NCBI GenBank assembly: GCA_940337035.1
Contig: OW679197.1
Location: 63,447,903-63,511,902, forward strand
DNA: 64,000 bases
Reading direction: 5' to 3'
DNA from: Agriotes lineatus
Lineage: Eukaryota > Arthropoda > Insecta > Coleoptera > Elateridae
The notes beneath the pieces were generated by a model. The model had not been told where the DNA came from. It was given only the letters and a program-made list of their open reading frames with translations, and made no database searches. A program made the position numbers and the translations under genes. This document shows positions 20,065-31,235 of this stretch, one piece after another (the stretch's first letter is position 1; each line of letters begins with the position of its first letter).

Positions 20065-20307
20065 CATATCGCTGGCGTTGAATTCGCATCTGCAGGTGAT
20101 GTAGATCGAATTCCACCGACAGTACACATCGTAATGTTTGACAGCTATGAGAATCTCAATAGTTTACATATAGAATTATTTGATTTGAATACGTTTGAAG
20201 GCACTGAAATGTTTATGTTATATGGCATTCGACGTAATGAAAATCCTGTTCACGTTAGCCGGATATTCGCATTACCTGACGTGTATATTAGCAACCGTCT
20301 ACTTTAA
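20065..20307 (+). CDS. Unrecognised 80-codon open frame, possible exon
   Basis: The open frame runs from a TAA at 20062 to TAA at 20305. A Met lies at 20134, giving 57 residues that begin MFDSYENLNSLHIELFDLN and end VYISNRLL. Composition looks protein-like (mixed charge, few low-complexity runs), unlike neighbouring frames. TCTGCAG just upstream (about 20089-20095) could be a splice acceptor. The frame starts right after the right target duplication of the hAT-like element. I do not recognise a domain. It may be a transposon fragment or a host exon. Confidence 0.3.
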   Translation, partial: HIAGVEFASAGDVDRIPPTVHIVMFDSYENLNSLHIELFDLNTFEGTEMFMLYGIRRNENPVHVSRIFALPDVYISNRLL

Positions 20308-20335
20308 CTACTTTGTAATAGTTATTTATAGTACA

Positions 20336-20440
20336 AGTGTGTTATATTACAAATAATCCACGAGAGAAAATTTGAGCCTACGCCCTGCCGAGACGAGTAT
20401 TTTCTCGAGTGAATTATTATTTGTAATAACACACGTGTGG
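20336..20440. repeat. 105-bp palindromic element with CpG-rich core
   Basis: AAGTGTGTTATATTACAAAT pairs with the inverse of ATTTGTAATAACACACGTG, and CACGAGAGAAAAT with ATTTTCTCGAGTG. The asymmetric core is CCTACGCCCTGCCGAGACGA. Confidence 0.8.
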
Positions 20441-20587
20441 CAAACAAAATTTTATTCAACAACCTAATAAATATCTAAAAGCACAAATTTTGTATTGAGG
20501 GCCATGAAAAGTCACAGTGACAAATTGGAATGTACCGAGAGATCAAATATATTTATAATTAGAGTCGACTGTGGTTCGTGTTGTACG

Positions 20588-20728
20588 TTTGGCAGTACTG
20601 AAATGTATTGTTAGTCTATGTCAAATTCGAAGTTAGTAGGTTAGGTTTTGTTTATTATTTGACACGCACTGACGCAAAACTTAACCATCAATTCTTGAAT
20701 TTGACATAGTTTGACAGTGTTGCCAACA
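20588..20728. repeat. 140-bp inverted repeat (TGTCAAATTCGA family)
   Basis: TTGGCAGTACTG at the left pairs with CAGTGTTGCCAA at the right, and GTCTATGTCAAATTCGAAGT and AGGTTAGGTTTTG pair with CAAAACTTAACC and TTGAATTTGACATAG. The family also appears at about 10750, 18745 and 39335. Confidence 0.65.
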
Positions 20729-20734
20729 ATGCAG

Positions 20735-21829
20735 TAGTGAGTGACGTAATTAGATAAAATTCTATTTTATACGTTTGTTAAACTACAACTTTAACCGTAA
20801 GAATTGAATAATATTTATTTGTACAACTAGTTTTGAAAGTATTACTTTTTTCAAGAATTTTCAGTTTGATTGACGAGGCCGAAGTCCGAGTTTATCAAGC
20901 AAATGAGTACAAAAGATTGCTTTCATACGTGTTGTAACGTGGTATTTTTTTGCATTGTGATGTCTTGTCGAAATTTAGTCGAAAAGAACTTCCGGAATTT
21001 ACAACTGTCAAATTGAAAATTATTCATAATTTTAATAAAATAGTTAAAAAAGTATACTTTCCTTTGCGATCACTATGCAAAAAATCTGTATAGGGGTTTA
21101 CACGGAACTTCCAAAATTTCCGCGTATTTTCTTGTTGCTAAGTAAGCGACACTAATTTTTGACAGTATATTTTTATCGTATCTGATAATAAGTTAATCTG
21201 AAGCGTAATGCACAGGGCGGTAAAAAAAAGAAAAAACAGAGGAAATTATTTTTTGGAGTAGGTGGCTGTGATTTCATATTTTACACCTTCTCTCAATTCT
21301 AAGAAACTTATCTAAATAACATTTTTGTCTATTTTGAATAATAAGGGTACTTTATTCGTATGTTATTTTCATATTTTTGAACCTCCCCCGTATACGAAAG
21401 GAGCTATTTAAATTTTAGCAAGTTTATTTTGAATGTTAGAAAATGCAGGGACTTTTATCAAGAACAAAATTTTCTAATAAATGCAAATTTAAAAAGTAGC
21501 CCTTTTGTTACCCATTATTCTGATCACGCTGTATATAACAGAGAGCCGTGGGTTTTTGAGAGAATTTCCCGTTTTAAAAAAACGATGTCCGTATAGATAT
21601 CTTCGACCTCTAAGAACTCTATAAACTGTATGAATTTACGTTAGAAATCTGCATAAAGTGCTCTAATAGTATCAATTTTTTTAAAGATATTGATGATTAC
21701 TGAACTGATGCAACAGATATCTTCTAATTTTCTCGACTCCTTATCTGGGGGTGTTTCCATAGTTCAGAGTTTTGACACTATAGACTTTACATAACGCTTC
21801 TAAACTAAAAAGTATGTAATTAAAAAAAA
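20735..21829. other. AT-rich stretch without recognisable gene
   Basis: No coding or RNA signal was recognised. GATCACGCTGTATATAACA near 21522 resembles a transposon end with a TA target. The rest is AT-rich with scattered runs of A and T. Confidence 0.35.
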
Positions 21830-21940
21830 TCTGAAAAGGCTTTACCCAGAACTTCCCTCGTCGACATTGTGACTCTAAATATTTTTAAAAATGAAATTAA
21901 GTTAGGAGTAAAAATATCTTCACGTTTCTAATAAATTAAA
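21830..21940 (-). repeat. Dispersed repeat R1, copy 3 (inverted)
   Basis: Read on the minus strand it contains GTCACAATGTCGACGAGGGA and AGTTCTGGGTAAAGCC, nearly identical to copy 1 at 6350, and ACGTGAAGATATTTTTACTC as in copy 2. Confidence 0.7.
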
Positions 21941-22235
21941 TAAATTTTCAAATAAAAAAAACGTTACCGGTGGTCGAATGCGAAGGGCAGGCGAACCGCG
22001 TATGCAGTCCCAACGTTTTGTGGTATATTGCAGGAAACGGGCTATTTCTATCTGAGTTACGGAGCACCGACCTTTCGAGTACCTGCGTTGCAGCTAATTT
22101 GTTGCTTTTTTTTTTGTACTGTACAACATTTAGTCTGTATCTATTGCGACCCATTTTTGGTAAGAATAAATCCTGCGCTATGTACAAATTATTACTTGTA
22201 TTTATTGCTAAGTTAAATAAAAAATAAACAAGATT

Positions 22236-22525
22236 TTATTTTTAAGGTGCTCACCCTGTATATATTTGTCTGAAATTTTCTCGGTTTCATACCAGGTAGA
22301 TATATAATGTGTATGCAAAATATTGTTTTCTTCCGACAAATAAGTAGTTATTGAGGTATACTGCCAACAGATAGGCAGACAGACAGACGGACAGACAGAC
22401 AGACAGGCAGACACACTGACGGAATTGAGAAAACCTGCTTTTTGTCAGCTAGGGACCCTGAAACGTGCAGATCTGGAAAAATCTCGAAAGGTGATTTTTT
22501 TCGCGATTCCAATACTTTTCTTCGT
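22236..22525 (-). repeat. Dispersed repeat R2, copy 2 (inverted) with (CAGA)n microsatellite
   Basis: It begins AAGGTGCTCACCCTG at 22242-22258 and carries TACCAGGTAGATATATAATG, a CAGACAGA-type microsatellite at 22373-22413, and AGGGACCCTGAAACGTGCAG. This is the inverse of R2 copy 1 at 13865. The CACCCTG-TATA end suggests a DNA-transposon terminus. Confidence 0.75.
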
Positions 22526-23384
22526 CTTTTAGACGGTTTTCATGGAATAGTTTTCATTTTGTAAACAAATACCTAATACGGAATAAAATGTATCATTTAA
22601 ATAAGTCGAATAATGGTAGAATAATAAGATATATAAAATAATTACTCTAACAGAAGAGGAGAATATTAATTATTGATTAATAGTAATAGACATATCTCAG
22701 GGCAACTTTTCTAGCTAACGAATTTCAAATTTCAATATAATTTATTCACTATTGCATTCAATCTCCTGATCAAGTAAGTTGTTTTAATAGGTATGTTATT
22801 TTTTATCGCGTTTATGCCAGCTGTAGACCATATGTGCAAACTCAAAATTAAAAAATGAGATGTGCTCAAGAAAAGTAATGCCGTCTAAGGGCAAATGCGT
22901 TTACCTGCATTTACAAAGCAAGACTTTATCTCGTACATCTAATGCTGGTCATTAGTAGTAGAAGTGGTTTCGAGTCAAACTTGTATCTTTTTTTTAACCT
23001 GTAAACTATTAAAAATGGCTATAGGTTTTAAAGATTTCAACAAATTGTATAATTATTTCATTCATCTATTTTGTACCAAATAACAGACCGTTGAGCGAAA
23101 GAGGCAATGACAAATTTTGGTTTGGACGGCTCTATCTTATTTTAATGTCTGTTATTTCATAAAATGTTTATCAGATAGGGCACTTTTCTCATTTATAAAT
23201 ATATGTAAATTAATTGTAGAAATATTATTACATTTCGAATACCGTGTAGAGATTTATAGGCAGAAAAACCCGAAACACCTATTTTCAAGCTTAACAATTG
23301 ATTACAAACTATTTCTGCAAAACTGTTAACAAATTAAATTTAAATCATATCTACCGAAAGAAATTATAAAATAATAGTTATTTA
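22526..23384. other. AT-rich stretch without recognisable gene
   Basis: Nothing identifiable. The 70-codon frame at 23117-23329 (plus) has no recognisable motif. Confidence 0.35.
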
Positions 23385-24075
23385 TGTATTAAGGGCATAA
23401 TAAATAGCTTATAGCAATGGGAGTGTTTAAAGCGCGATGCGACTAGCTTTAAATTTTCCGAGAGCTATAATCACGATCTGTGTGTCTGTGAACAGAATAT
23501 CTCAAAAACGAAAAGAGGTATGGCGTTGAAACTTCATATATAAGTTTTTTGTACTATCTAGATGCGGCAGCAAGATTTTTCAGTTTTTTCGATTTTTTCA
23601 AAAACGGCTCTAACGACTTTTTTGCAAACATTTTTATTACATTTTTAATGTGTATTGATGTGAGATAGGTGATTTTTCAGTTGAATAGCTCTAAAATGGG
23701 TTTCTTTTGTTTTTTCCTATTTTTTTATTAACTCCTATTTTAAATAGAACACCCGGTATATTATTACATTTTTGAATTCAGCTTGGAATTCTAGAGAAAA
23801 TTTGTCTCTTTAACTAACGCTCTATTTTGTAGCGTTTTCTAGTATTGGTAATTTTTTTAAGATTTTGACAAATGCTTAAAAATTAAAAATCAAATTTTTG
23901 ACTAATTATCAGATCCGTGTAAACGGAAGTGGTGTGCATGTATCACGCCACATGTTTGAATAGTAATTTATGTATTAAGGGCATAATCAATAGATTATAG
24001 CAGCAGGGAATGTTTAAAGCGCGACGCGAAGCGGAGAGCTTTAAATTTTCCTAGAGCTATAATCGTGATTAGGCA
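23385..24075 (+). repeat. R3 repeat flanked by two direct copies of a palindromic element
   Basis: TTATGTATTAAGGGCATAAT begins two copies, at 23383 and 23967. Each runs on through TTATAGC, GTTTAAAGCGCGA and GCTTTAAATTTTCC to GAGCTATAATC. Each copy is itself palindromic with core GCGCGACGCGAAGCGGAGA (second copy). Between them lies an R3 fragment (23477-23960) that begins CTGTGTGTCTGTGAACAGAA and ends GGAAGTGGTGTGCATGTATC. Confidence 0.7.
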
Positions 24076-25885
24076 CGTGGTACATAGAACGTTTTATTTC
24101 ATTTTAGTTCTCAAAACGAACAAAATTCTAAGATACAGTAATTTTCCTACAGAGTTCTGAAATGTTAAAGAATGAGGAAGTTCGTAAGTACTACTAATTC
24201 TACCATTGGAAGCGTAGAAAAGTGAACGACTTTTATAAATTTCAAAAATTATGTTTGGGTTCCGTTTCTTAACTTGAGATGTTAGATGTTTCGATCAAAC
24301 TTCTTTATTAGTATGCCTGGTACGTACTAGACTTTACTTAAATTAATATAAAATCATTATAACAACCTTAAAATTTCCCATAAAATATGTACAGAAACCG
24401 TTCACTTTTCTATGCTCCAGATGGTACTAGATTAAATAACAAAAAAAATAGAATTTAATAAATTTCCAGCCGGATAATAGCTATTCGCGAAATTGCAATC
24501 AAGAAATCACATCACGTCGCCACTCTTTGTGGTAAATCTAAACGTTTCTTGGTCGCTAAGCATTAGTTCTGAACAAATTATGTTTAGAAAAATTTTTAAA
24601 AGTAGCTAATTTCAACTTATGATTACTTAACCACTTAACTACGCCAAATTGTAGAGCAGGTTGACTGTAACAGAATTGTATATAAACTATGAATATTGGC
24701 GTATTCGAATCTATCAAGTTTCCGTTGGTTTCTACTTAAGTAAGGCAGTTAATATAATTGCGAAAATGACTTATCAGAGCGTGACAAATGCTATCACATC
24801 ATCGTATCACATTACAAAGTACTAAAGAAAGGTAATGAAGCATTTCTCAAGCTATATTAACTCGCAACGACCTTTCTAAAATTAGTGACAAATTTAATTC
24901 TTGAAGAACTGCATGTTTTTTAGTGACTGCTGTAATTTGTATTAGATAGGTCACTGTGTTAAAAACTATAAAAATTAAGTTTTTGATTGGTTAGTTATAT
25001 TTAGATAATTTATAAAACCATAATAAATATATAGTTTGGACATCTAGTAAACCGAGAAAGAGTTGGTATTGAGCATCTCAATAACTAAATTGATAAGGTT
25101 TTATTTCAACGTGAATACAGTTTTTTAAATGCACAATGTTCTGATGTATTTTATGGTATATAATATTTAATTTAGGCATTAACTAGATTTTTAGAATGTA
25201 AGATCACCACAACGACCTTTAAAAAACGCAAATTGGAACTACAATAAAAAATTATTTACGACCAAACATTTGCGGTAGCTGCAATTAACGCTTTTAACAC
25301 GATAGAAACTAATGGATATAAATTCATTTTTGAATATTTGATTATTATGTGCCATAAATAATAGACAACTACCTCTTAGTCTGGATAAAAATAAATAAAT
25401 AAACCACCCGAGCTATTGTTAGAGACGAATTTAATTTAATTGCCAGCAGTACTAGTAACCAACATAATTTGCTGTGCACACATGATAATTAACTAAAGGG
25501 AGAAAGAAAGAGCTTTGGTATTTAAGGAATTTCTTGCTAGGAATAATTGGCAACAGAAATAAAATTCTGAAACCTCAGCGGCAACAATAAAGTTTTATTT
25601 TTTAATTAATAGCTCTGACTACAGCTTGCTGCAAAATAAATGTGTGGGGTAGTGCATAAATATGAAGTGTAGTAGCTCGGTTTAGATGATCTATATACTA
25701 GATATGTACAAGTATGGAAGAAAGTCAGCGTGTCCAGAAGCGATGTAAATTGCTATGACATATTTTAGTAACGCCTACTTGATTGTTACATTTGCTACTT
25801 TGATACTATTTTCCCTTTATTAACCCCGCAAAAATTCATATCCTTATGCAATATTTTGTTATACTTGAAATGATCCCATATACAT
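24076..25885. other. 1.8-kb AT-rich stretch without recognisable gene
   Basis: Only short, motif-free frames on both strands, no RNA-like structure that I could support, and no clear repeat relation to the rest of the window. Confidence 0.4.
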
Positions 25886-26249
25886 GGTGCCCCAAAACGA
25901 ACGGGTTTAGAGTCGAAAAATATAATATAGACATATGTCCTAAACGTAACTGTTACCTAGTTATTGCCTATTTCACAATTTAGGTAGCCAAATTTGAATT
26001 TGGATTTTTGAAACAAATAGGTTTAAAAAAAGTAAATTTGGTTTGCCACACATTTTTGAACCATACTATAATGAAAAGTATTTTACTGATGTGCACCACC
26101 TTCGTACCTACATACAACTTTTATTAAGCGATGTATAGATTTGACCTGGACCTTTTATTTTTCATTGTTTCAACAAGCAGTTGTCGCTAAGGTTCCCAAA
26201 TAATACCACTAGGGATATCGAATTGTTTCGATAAACAGTTCTATTGAAG

Positions 26250-26369
26250 ATGGCATCGAATGATGTATTGCACTTCGTCGCCCAGCGTATTATCATTAAA
26301 GATTTGTGTGCTGAAAGTGAAAAAGTTGCTCATATTTATTGTCGGCTGTACGTATATAGAATTCCTTAA
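26250..26369 (+). pseudogene. Possible mariner transposase N-terminal fragment
   Basis: ATG at 26250 opens a 39-residue frame MASNDVLHFVAQRIIIKDLC followed by AESEKVAHIYCRL. The spacing resembles the first helix-turn-helix of mariner-type transposases (QR.VIK....G......I...L). It ends at TAA 26367. The upstream ATGGTGCCCCAAAACGAACG at about 25889 could be a terminal repeat. No catalytic part follows; R2-like sequence begins at 26508. This is a weak call from motif resemblance only. Confidence 0.3.
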
Positions 26370-26507
26370 TTTCTATCAAGAAGCTCAGTATTAAAGTAGT
26401 ATAAACTGTTCGTTATAGCCCGCAAACGGTTACCGAATGTTCTCCATGTTGCAATAACCGCTACCTCAACTGTATTTTGGAATATTCATAGCCAACTTTG
26501 CTTGATA

Positions 26508-26616
26508 TCTTAATTGGCCGATATTTTGCAAGCAGATTATACGTCGACCTGGCATGAAACGGAGAAAATGTCGGTTTAAGATACCTATATATTAATTTTT
26601 GCTTTAACTGAGAAAT
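26508..26616 (+). repeat. Dispersed repeat R2, partial copy 3
   Basis: GGCCGATATTTTGCAAGCAG, TTATACGTCGACCTGGCATG and TTAACTGAGAAATAGAT match the right half of R2 at 14033-14163. The microsatellite half is missing. Confidence 0.65.
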
Positions 26617-26639
26617 AGATCTTCTTCTTCTTGTGGTTC

Positions 26640-28546
26640 CTATCCGTTCCGGATATTGGCAACCATTTGGGCTATGATGATTTTGTTGACCGCTGTGTTA
26701 AATAACTGAGTTGTAGTCATAGAAAACCATGTTATTACGTTTTTAAGCCATGAAATCCTTCTTCTACCCGGACCTCTTCTGCCTTTCACTTTTCCTTATA
26801 GTATGACTTGAAGTAGTTGGAATCTGTTTTCATTCCGCATAATGTGCCCTAGGTACTGGAGTTTTCTTGTTTTTATTGTAGTCAGTATTTCCTTTTCTTT
26901 TTTCATTCTTTGTAGAATTTCGTCATTCGTTACTCTCTCTATCCATGACACTCTCAACATCCTGCGATAGAGCCACATTTCAAATGCCTCCAGTTTTTTC
27001 TCTGCTGTTTTTGTCAAGGTCCATGACTCTACACCATAAAGAAGGATAAGGAAGACGTAGCATCTCAGAAATCTCAAGTTTGAATTGATTGTCAAATCGT
27101 GGCTTTTGAAGATGGTACTCATTTTGTTAAACACGGCTCTAGCCTTTTCTATGCAAATCCTTATTTCCTGTGAGTTATCCCACTGGTCATTAATGATGGT
27201 ACCGAGGTAGGTATATTTTTCTACTCGTTCGATAGGTGTATGGTTTATCATGAGTTGACATCTGGGAATATTATTTTTACTGATGATCATTAATTTCGTT
27301 TTGTTTATATTGATGTCTATACCCTGCCTCTGACTACACTCTGTTACTCTGTTTTTTAGTACTTGTAAGTCCTCTAACGTTTCAGCAAAAATAACTGTGT
27401 CGTCTGCATACTTGATGTTATTTAATCTTTCTCCATTTAAGAGAATCTCTATATTTGTGTTTTCTAGTGCTTCTCTGAAGATGTTTTCTGAATAAAGGTT
27501 GAATAGCAGTGGAGACAGTACACAGCCCTGTCTCGCGCTTCTCTGTATTTTTATGTTTTCGATGTTGTTGTCTTCTTCTAATTTCATTGATGCCGCTTGG
27601 TTCCAGTATAAGTTTATAATGATTCTTAGATCTTTATCGTCTAGTCCTATGTTTCTTAAGATATCTATCATCCTTTGGTGTTTGACTCTGTCAAAGGCTT
27701 TTTGGTAATCTATAAAGCAGGCATATACATCGCAGTTTACATCTCTGCAACGTTGAACCAACACCTGTACACTGAATAGGGCCTCTCGTGTTCCGACTGC
27801 GTTCCTGAATCCAAACTGTGTAGGTGTTATTTGTTCTTCGCATAGTTTGTATATTCTGTTATGGATTATCTTGAGGAATGCTTTTAATAGATGACTCATG
27901 AGGCTTATCGTTCTGTACTCGTTGCACTTTTGTGCCCCTGGCTTTTTTAAGCCATTCTATAGGTATTTTTCCAGTGTCATATATATGGTTAAATAAAGCT
28001 GTCAACCATTTCACATTCTCTTCATCTAGGAGCTTCAGAAACTCTGCTTGGGTGTTGTCCGGGCCAGGTGCTTTGCTTTCCTTCATATTTTTTTATTGCA
28101 CTTTGTACTTCCTCTACTAGTATTTTTGGTCCGGTTTCGCATTTTATCTGGAGAGTTTTTGATCTATTATCGTGAAATAGCTGTTCTATATATTTTCTCC
28201 ATGTTTCACTGATTTCGTTTTTGTTAACAATGATTTTTCCTTCTTCATTTACTAGTTTGTTCACAGTCTTCTTTTTATATTTTTCAGTCAACTCATTAAT
28301 TTTTCTATATACGTTGAAGCTGCCATGTCTTGCTTGTAAGGTTTCTATTTCCGCACATTTTTCCCTTGCCTCTCTTTCTTTTGCTTCTCTTACCTTCTTT
28401 TTGATTCTTCTATTCATGGTTTTATATTCTACGGGACTGATTTTTGCAAGTCTTCTTTCCTCCATCAGTTGTAGGATTTCAGTTGTCATCCATGACTTTT
28501 TCTTTACGGTGTCTGGCTTTAAGAATTCCTTTTTGATACTTTCCAC
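26640..28546 (-). pseudogene. RTE-like linker and reverse transcriptase, copy C
   Basis: The linker frame 28546-28022 has KKSWMTTEILQLMEERR. The RT begins MKESKAPGPDNTQAEFLKLL and IPIEWLKK, then shifts frame near 27890. The frame 27899-26796 (367 residues) contains ITPTQFGFRNAVGTREALFS, YACFIDYQKAFDRVKHQR (first catalytic Asp), RQGCVLSPLLFNLYSENIF, NNIKYADDTVIFAETLEDL (catalytic YADD), WTLTKTAEKKLEAFEMWLYR and RKLQYLGHIMRNENRF. After a stop at 26796 the same frame continues KVKGRRGPGRRRISWLKNVI to about 26640. Confidence 0.9.
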
Positions 28547-28554
28547 AGTGTCTT

Positions 28555-29508
28555 TTAATTTCTTGACCGTTTTTTTATATTTGATATATTAGTTATGTGT
28601 ATGTTTGTGTTTAGTCTAATCTTGTCATTTAATCTTATTTTTGCTTTATTTTCTATCAATGGTTCTTTTAATTTTCTCAGATCATACTTCTTGATACCGC
28701 TCTTTGTTATTCTTTTTAATTTAACTCTGAAGGTACCCACTAATGGGATGTGGTCTGATTGTATATCCGCACCTGGATATGTTTTTACGTAGGTGCAACT
28801 GTTTCTGTATCTTTTGCTTATCAGGATAAAGTCTATTTGATTTCCAGTGACGTTTACCGGTGAGTCCTTAGGCGATTTCCAAGTATAAAGTCTTCTTGGT
28901 GGGAGTGTGAAACATGTATTCCTTATTGCTAAGTCTTGTTCTCCTGCAAATATGCTTAGTTGATTTCCACGTTCATTTCTTTCTCCCAGCCCGTGCGGTT
29001 CTATGAAATCACCTTCCCGACCTTTTCCGATTTTTGAATTGAAATCCCCCATTAGTATATTTAGGTCTTCTTTTGGCAGGCTTTTTAGTATGTTTGCGAT
29101 ATGGGAGTAGAAATGTTCCATTTCTTCGTCTGCGTGGTCTGTTGTTGGGGCGTATATTTGGTTTAGTCGTGTAGGTTTAGCTTGTATTTGTAGAAGCATG
29201 ATTCTTTCTGAATTTGTATAAAGTTTGTTACGCTTTCTGCGACTGATTTACACTATAATTCCTACGCCATGTTGGTATTGCTCATTTGATGTGCCGGAGT
29301 AATATACTCGATGTTTGTTTATATCCCAGTAACCTGCCCCAGGCCATCTCATTTCGATTATTCCCATGATTTTGATATTTAATTGTTCCATTTCCTGAAT
29401 AGCATTGTTAATTTTTCCAGCTTGCGCCATTGTCTTTACGTTCCACGTACCTATTTTCATGTTTATTTCTACTGTCCGATTGTTTTTCGATTTATTGACT
29501 TCGTTCAC
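28555..29508 (-). pseudogene. RTE-like endonuclease domain, copy C
   Basis: Frame 29508-29248 has MKIGTWNVKTMAQAGKINNA, MGIIEMRWPGAGYWD (catalytic Glu), HRVYYSGTSNEQYQHGVGII. Frame 29199-28555 continues NQIYAPTTDHADEEMEHFY, LNILMGDFNSKIGKGREGD (Asp/Asn kept), RLYTWKSPKDSPVN, NQIDFILISKRYRN, and QSDHIPLVGTFRVKLK (SDH kept). A stop or frameshift between 29199 and 29248 is the only visible damage. All core catalytic motifs are present. Confidence 0.9.
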
Positions 29509-29640
29509 AACCGTCCGCGCTGATATCGCATTCGGAGGCTTTTTTATTAGAAAATTGATGTAATTTGCATTAAGAAATACTTTCTTTTATTGTTTCAGTA
29601 TTAGTAGAAATGTTAAGGCATTTCTATTCCTAGTTCTTTG

Positions 29641-29702
29641 CTTTTTAAAATTGATTGTCACAACATCCACTTGCGAGGGAAGTTCTGAGTAAAAACTTTT
29701 TT
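29641..29702 (+). repeat. Dispersed repeat R1, copy 4 (partial)
   Basis: AAAATTGATTGTCACAACAT followed by GCGAGGGAAGTTCTGAGTAA matches the core of R1. Confidence 0.6.
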
Positions 29703-30312
29703 TTGTCGATATTTGCAAGTTGCCCGGGCGTTAGTGGAAGTGTGTATTGAAAAAAGGGGATCATTGAAACGTAAAATGGTTAGTATGAATTTTGCGTTGC
29801 TCTTCTTATTGGATATACGTAATGGTAAATTTTATGCAACCCTCACACTTTTAGAAATATCTTCAACCCCCGTATCGTTGCCGGCACCAATAAATAAATT
29901 TAAAAAGTATCTATAGAATCACGCTACGCGCTATTTTTTAAGAATATCTTTTCTTACTTTGCTATATCTGAGCAGATAATGAGCATTAATTTCAGTATTT
30001 GCTATACATAATTATAGTTTTAAGGCTTTTAGAATTATTATTATTTTTAACTTAAGTTAACACATGTTATTTACAATTTTTGTACAGGTTTATTAGTACT
30101 GACGCAACAGCCTATCGAGACTAAAGGCATATTTTTACAATTATCTCAAAATGAAAATTTGTAGAAGCTATTAGTATAAAAAGAGAAAAGTGACGTCTAT
30201 CGAATGCGATAAATGAATGACCATGCTTTCATTTAAAAATATGTAGAACACCGAACATTATATATGAAAATTTAATTACCATTGTCTCTAGTGACACAGT
30301 TTAGTAGACTAG
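29703..30312. other. AT-rich stretch without recognisable gene
   Basis: A 67-codon frame at 29713-29916 (plus) is not recognisable. Nothing else was supported. Confidence 0.35.
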
Positions 30313-30500
30313 CTGCCGGTCTTATAAAGGCCACTAATCTGACGTTAACTTTAATTCGCTGTTAAAGTAAACAAAAGCGCATCAAAATTTGTTTACTAAT
30401 GAATAAAATGTCATAAGCACTGAAGTTTTGATGCGCTTTTGTTTATTTTAACAGCGAATTAAAGTTAACGTCAGATTAGTGGCCTTTATAAGACCGGCAG
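30313..30500. mobile_element. 188-bp palindromic MITE with 75-bp near-identical arms
   Basis: Left arm 30313-30387 (starts CTGCCGGTCTTATAAAGGCC) and right arm 30426-30500 are inverse copies with about one mismatch. They flank a 38-bp loop. The flanking trinucleotide TAG occurs on both sides (30310-30312 and 30501-30503), compatible with a 3-bp target duplication. The near-identity of the arms suggests recent activity or gene conversion. Confidence 0.85.
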
Positions 30501-30794
30501 TAGAAGTTTTAAAAAATATAAAATTCTTAGCTTACCTTACGAGATTAGACATTAAGGGGGCCATACGTCTACGCTGAAATAAGTTTTATTACAACGGAAG
30601 TTGTTAAAAACGCCAACTCGAATAAAATATTCAGTCATTAAAGGGATCAAATGTATTAGATTTCTTAGATTGAACGATTTTTTAAATCATCCGGTACTAT
30701 ATTTTACTGCTGTGTAAACTTTAGTCAACAATTTAATCTTGTCGGTAATATTAACATATTTTCTGAGCTATGTAAATTAAACGAAGTATTAATA

Positions 30795-31235
30795 CTGTGG
30801 AAGAAAGAAATTAAAATCATAAACCAGATTACTCAAATGGCACAAAGAGTACAAAAAAGACTAATAAATTAAAAATTGTACCATCCTCTACGACAACAGT
30901 GGATGAAAAATTGTAGAAGGGACCGTACCGGCAGTGTTAAATCAGCGTCCAGAAGATATATCTGATATAACTTCCGTAGAGGTAAAGAGGACGTCTCTGA
31001 ATTGAAAAGCAATAAAATACCAGAGAATGATAACATTTTTATTGAAGCTATAAAAGAAGGTGTTAAAGATTTGCTTAACTCAATTACTATACTTTATACG
31101 ACGGTAAGATCATTGGAATACCGCTGTATTAACATTAATGCATAAAAATTACATATTTCAAATGTATCGAACTACAAACCCATAAGGTATTTGCTCACTT
31201 ATACCAGGTCATCGATTTCAAAGCCGAAGATAGTA
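30795..31235 (+). pseudogene. Decayed non-LTR RT fragment (N-terminal RT part)
   Basis: Broken plus-strand frames give VPAVLNQRPEDISDITSVEV, LKSNKIPENDNIFIEAIKEG (the K..KAPG.D.I..E..K region of RTE-like RT), VKDLLNSITILY, then WNTAVLTLMHKN (W..A.I..LHKKG) and YQVIDFKAED-like remnants. No catalytic residues lie in this part. The matching RT palm/thumb remnants at 32.4-33.4 kb on the same strand suggest one element split by intervening sequence. Confidence 0.65.

Larger units (their letters stand above)
26625..29515 (-). mobile_element. RTE-like LINE, copy C (minus), nearly full length
   Basis: Read right to left: endonuclease (29508-28555), linker (28546-28022), RT (28086-26796) and a C-terminal tail ending near the CTTCTTCTTC-type tail at 26625-26636. 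This is a BovB/RTE-clade layout with a single long reading frame now broken by a handful of frameshifts. A shorter 3' piece of the same or a close family lies at 58447-58680. Confidence 0.9.
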
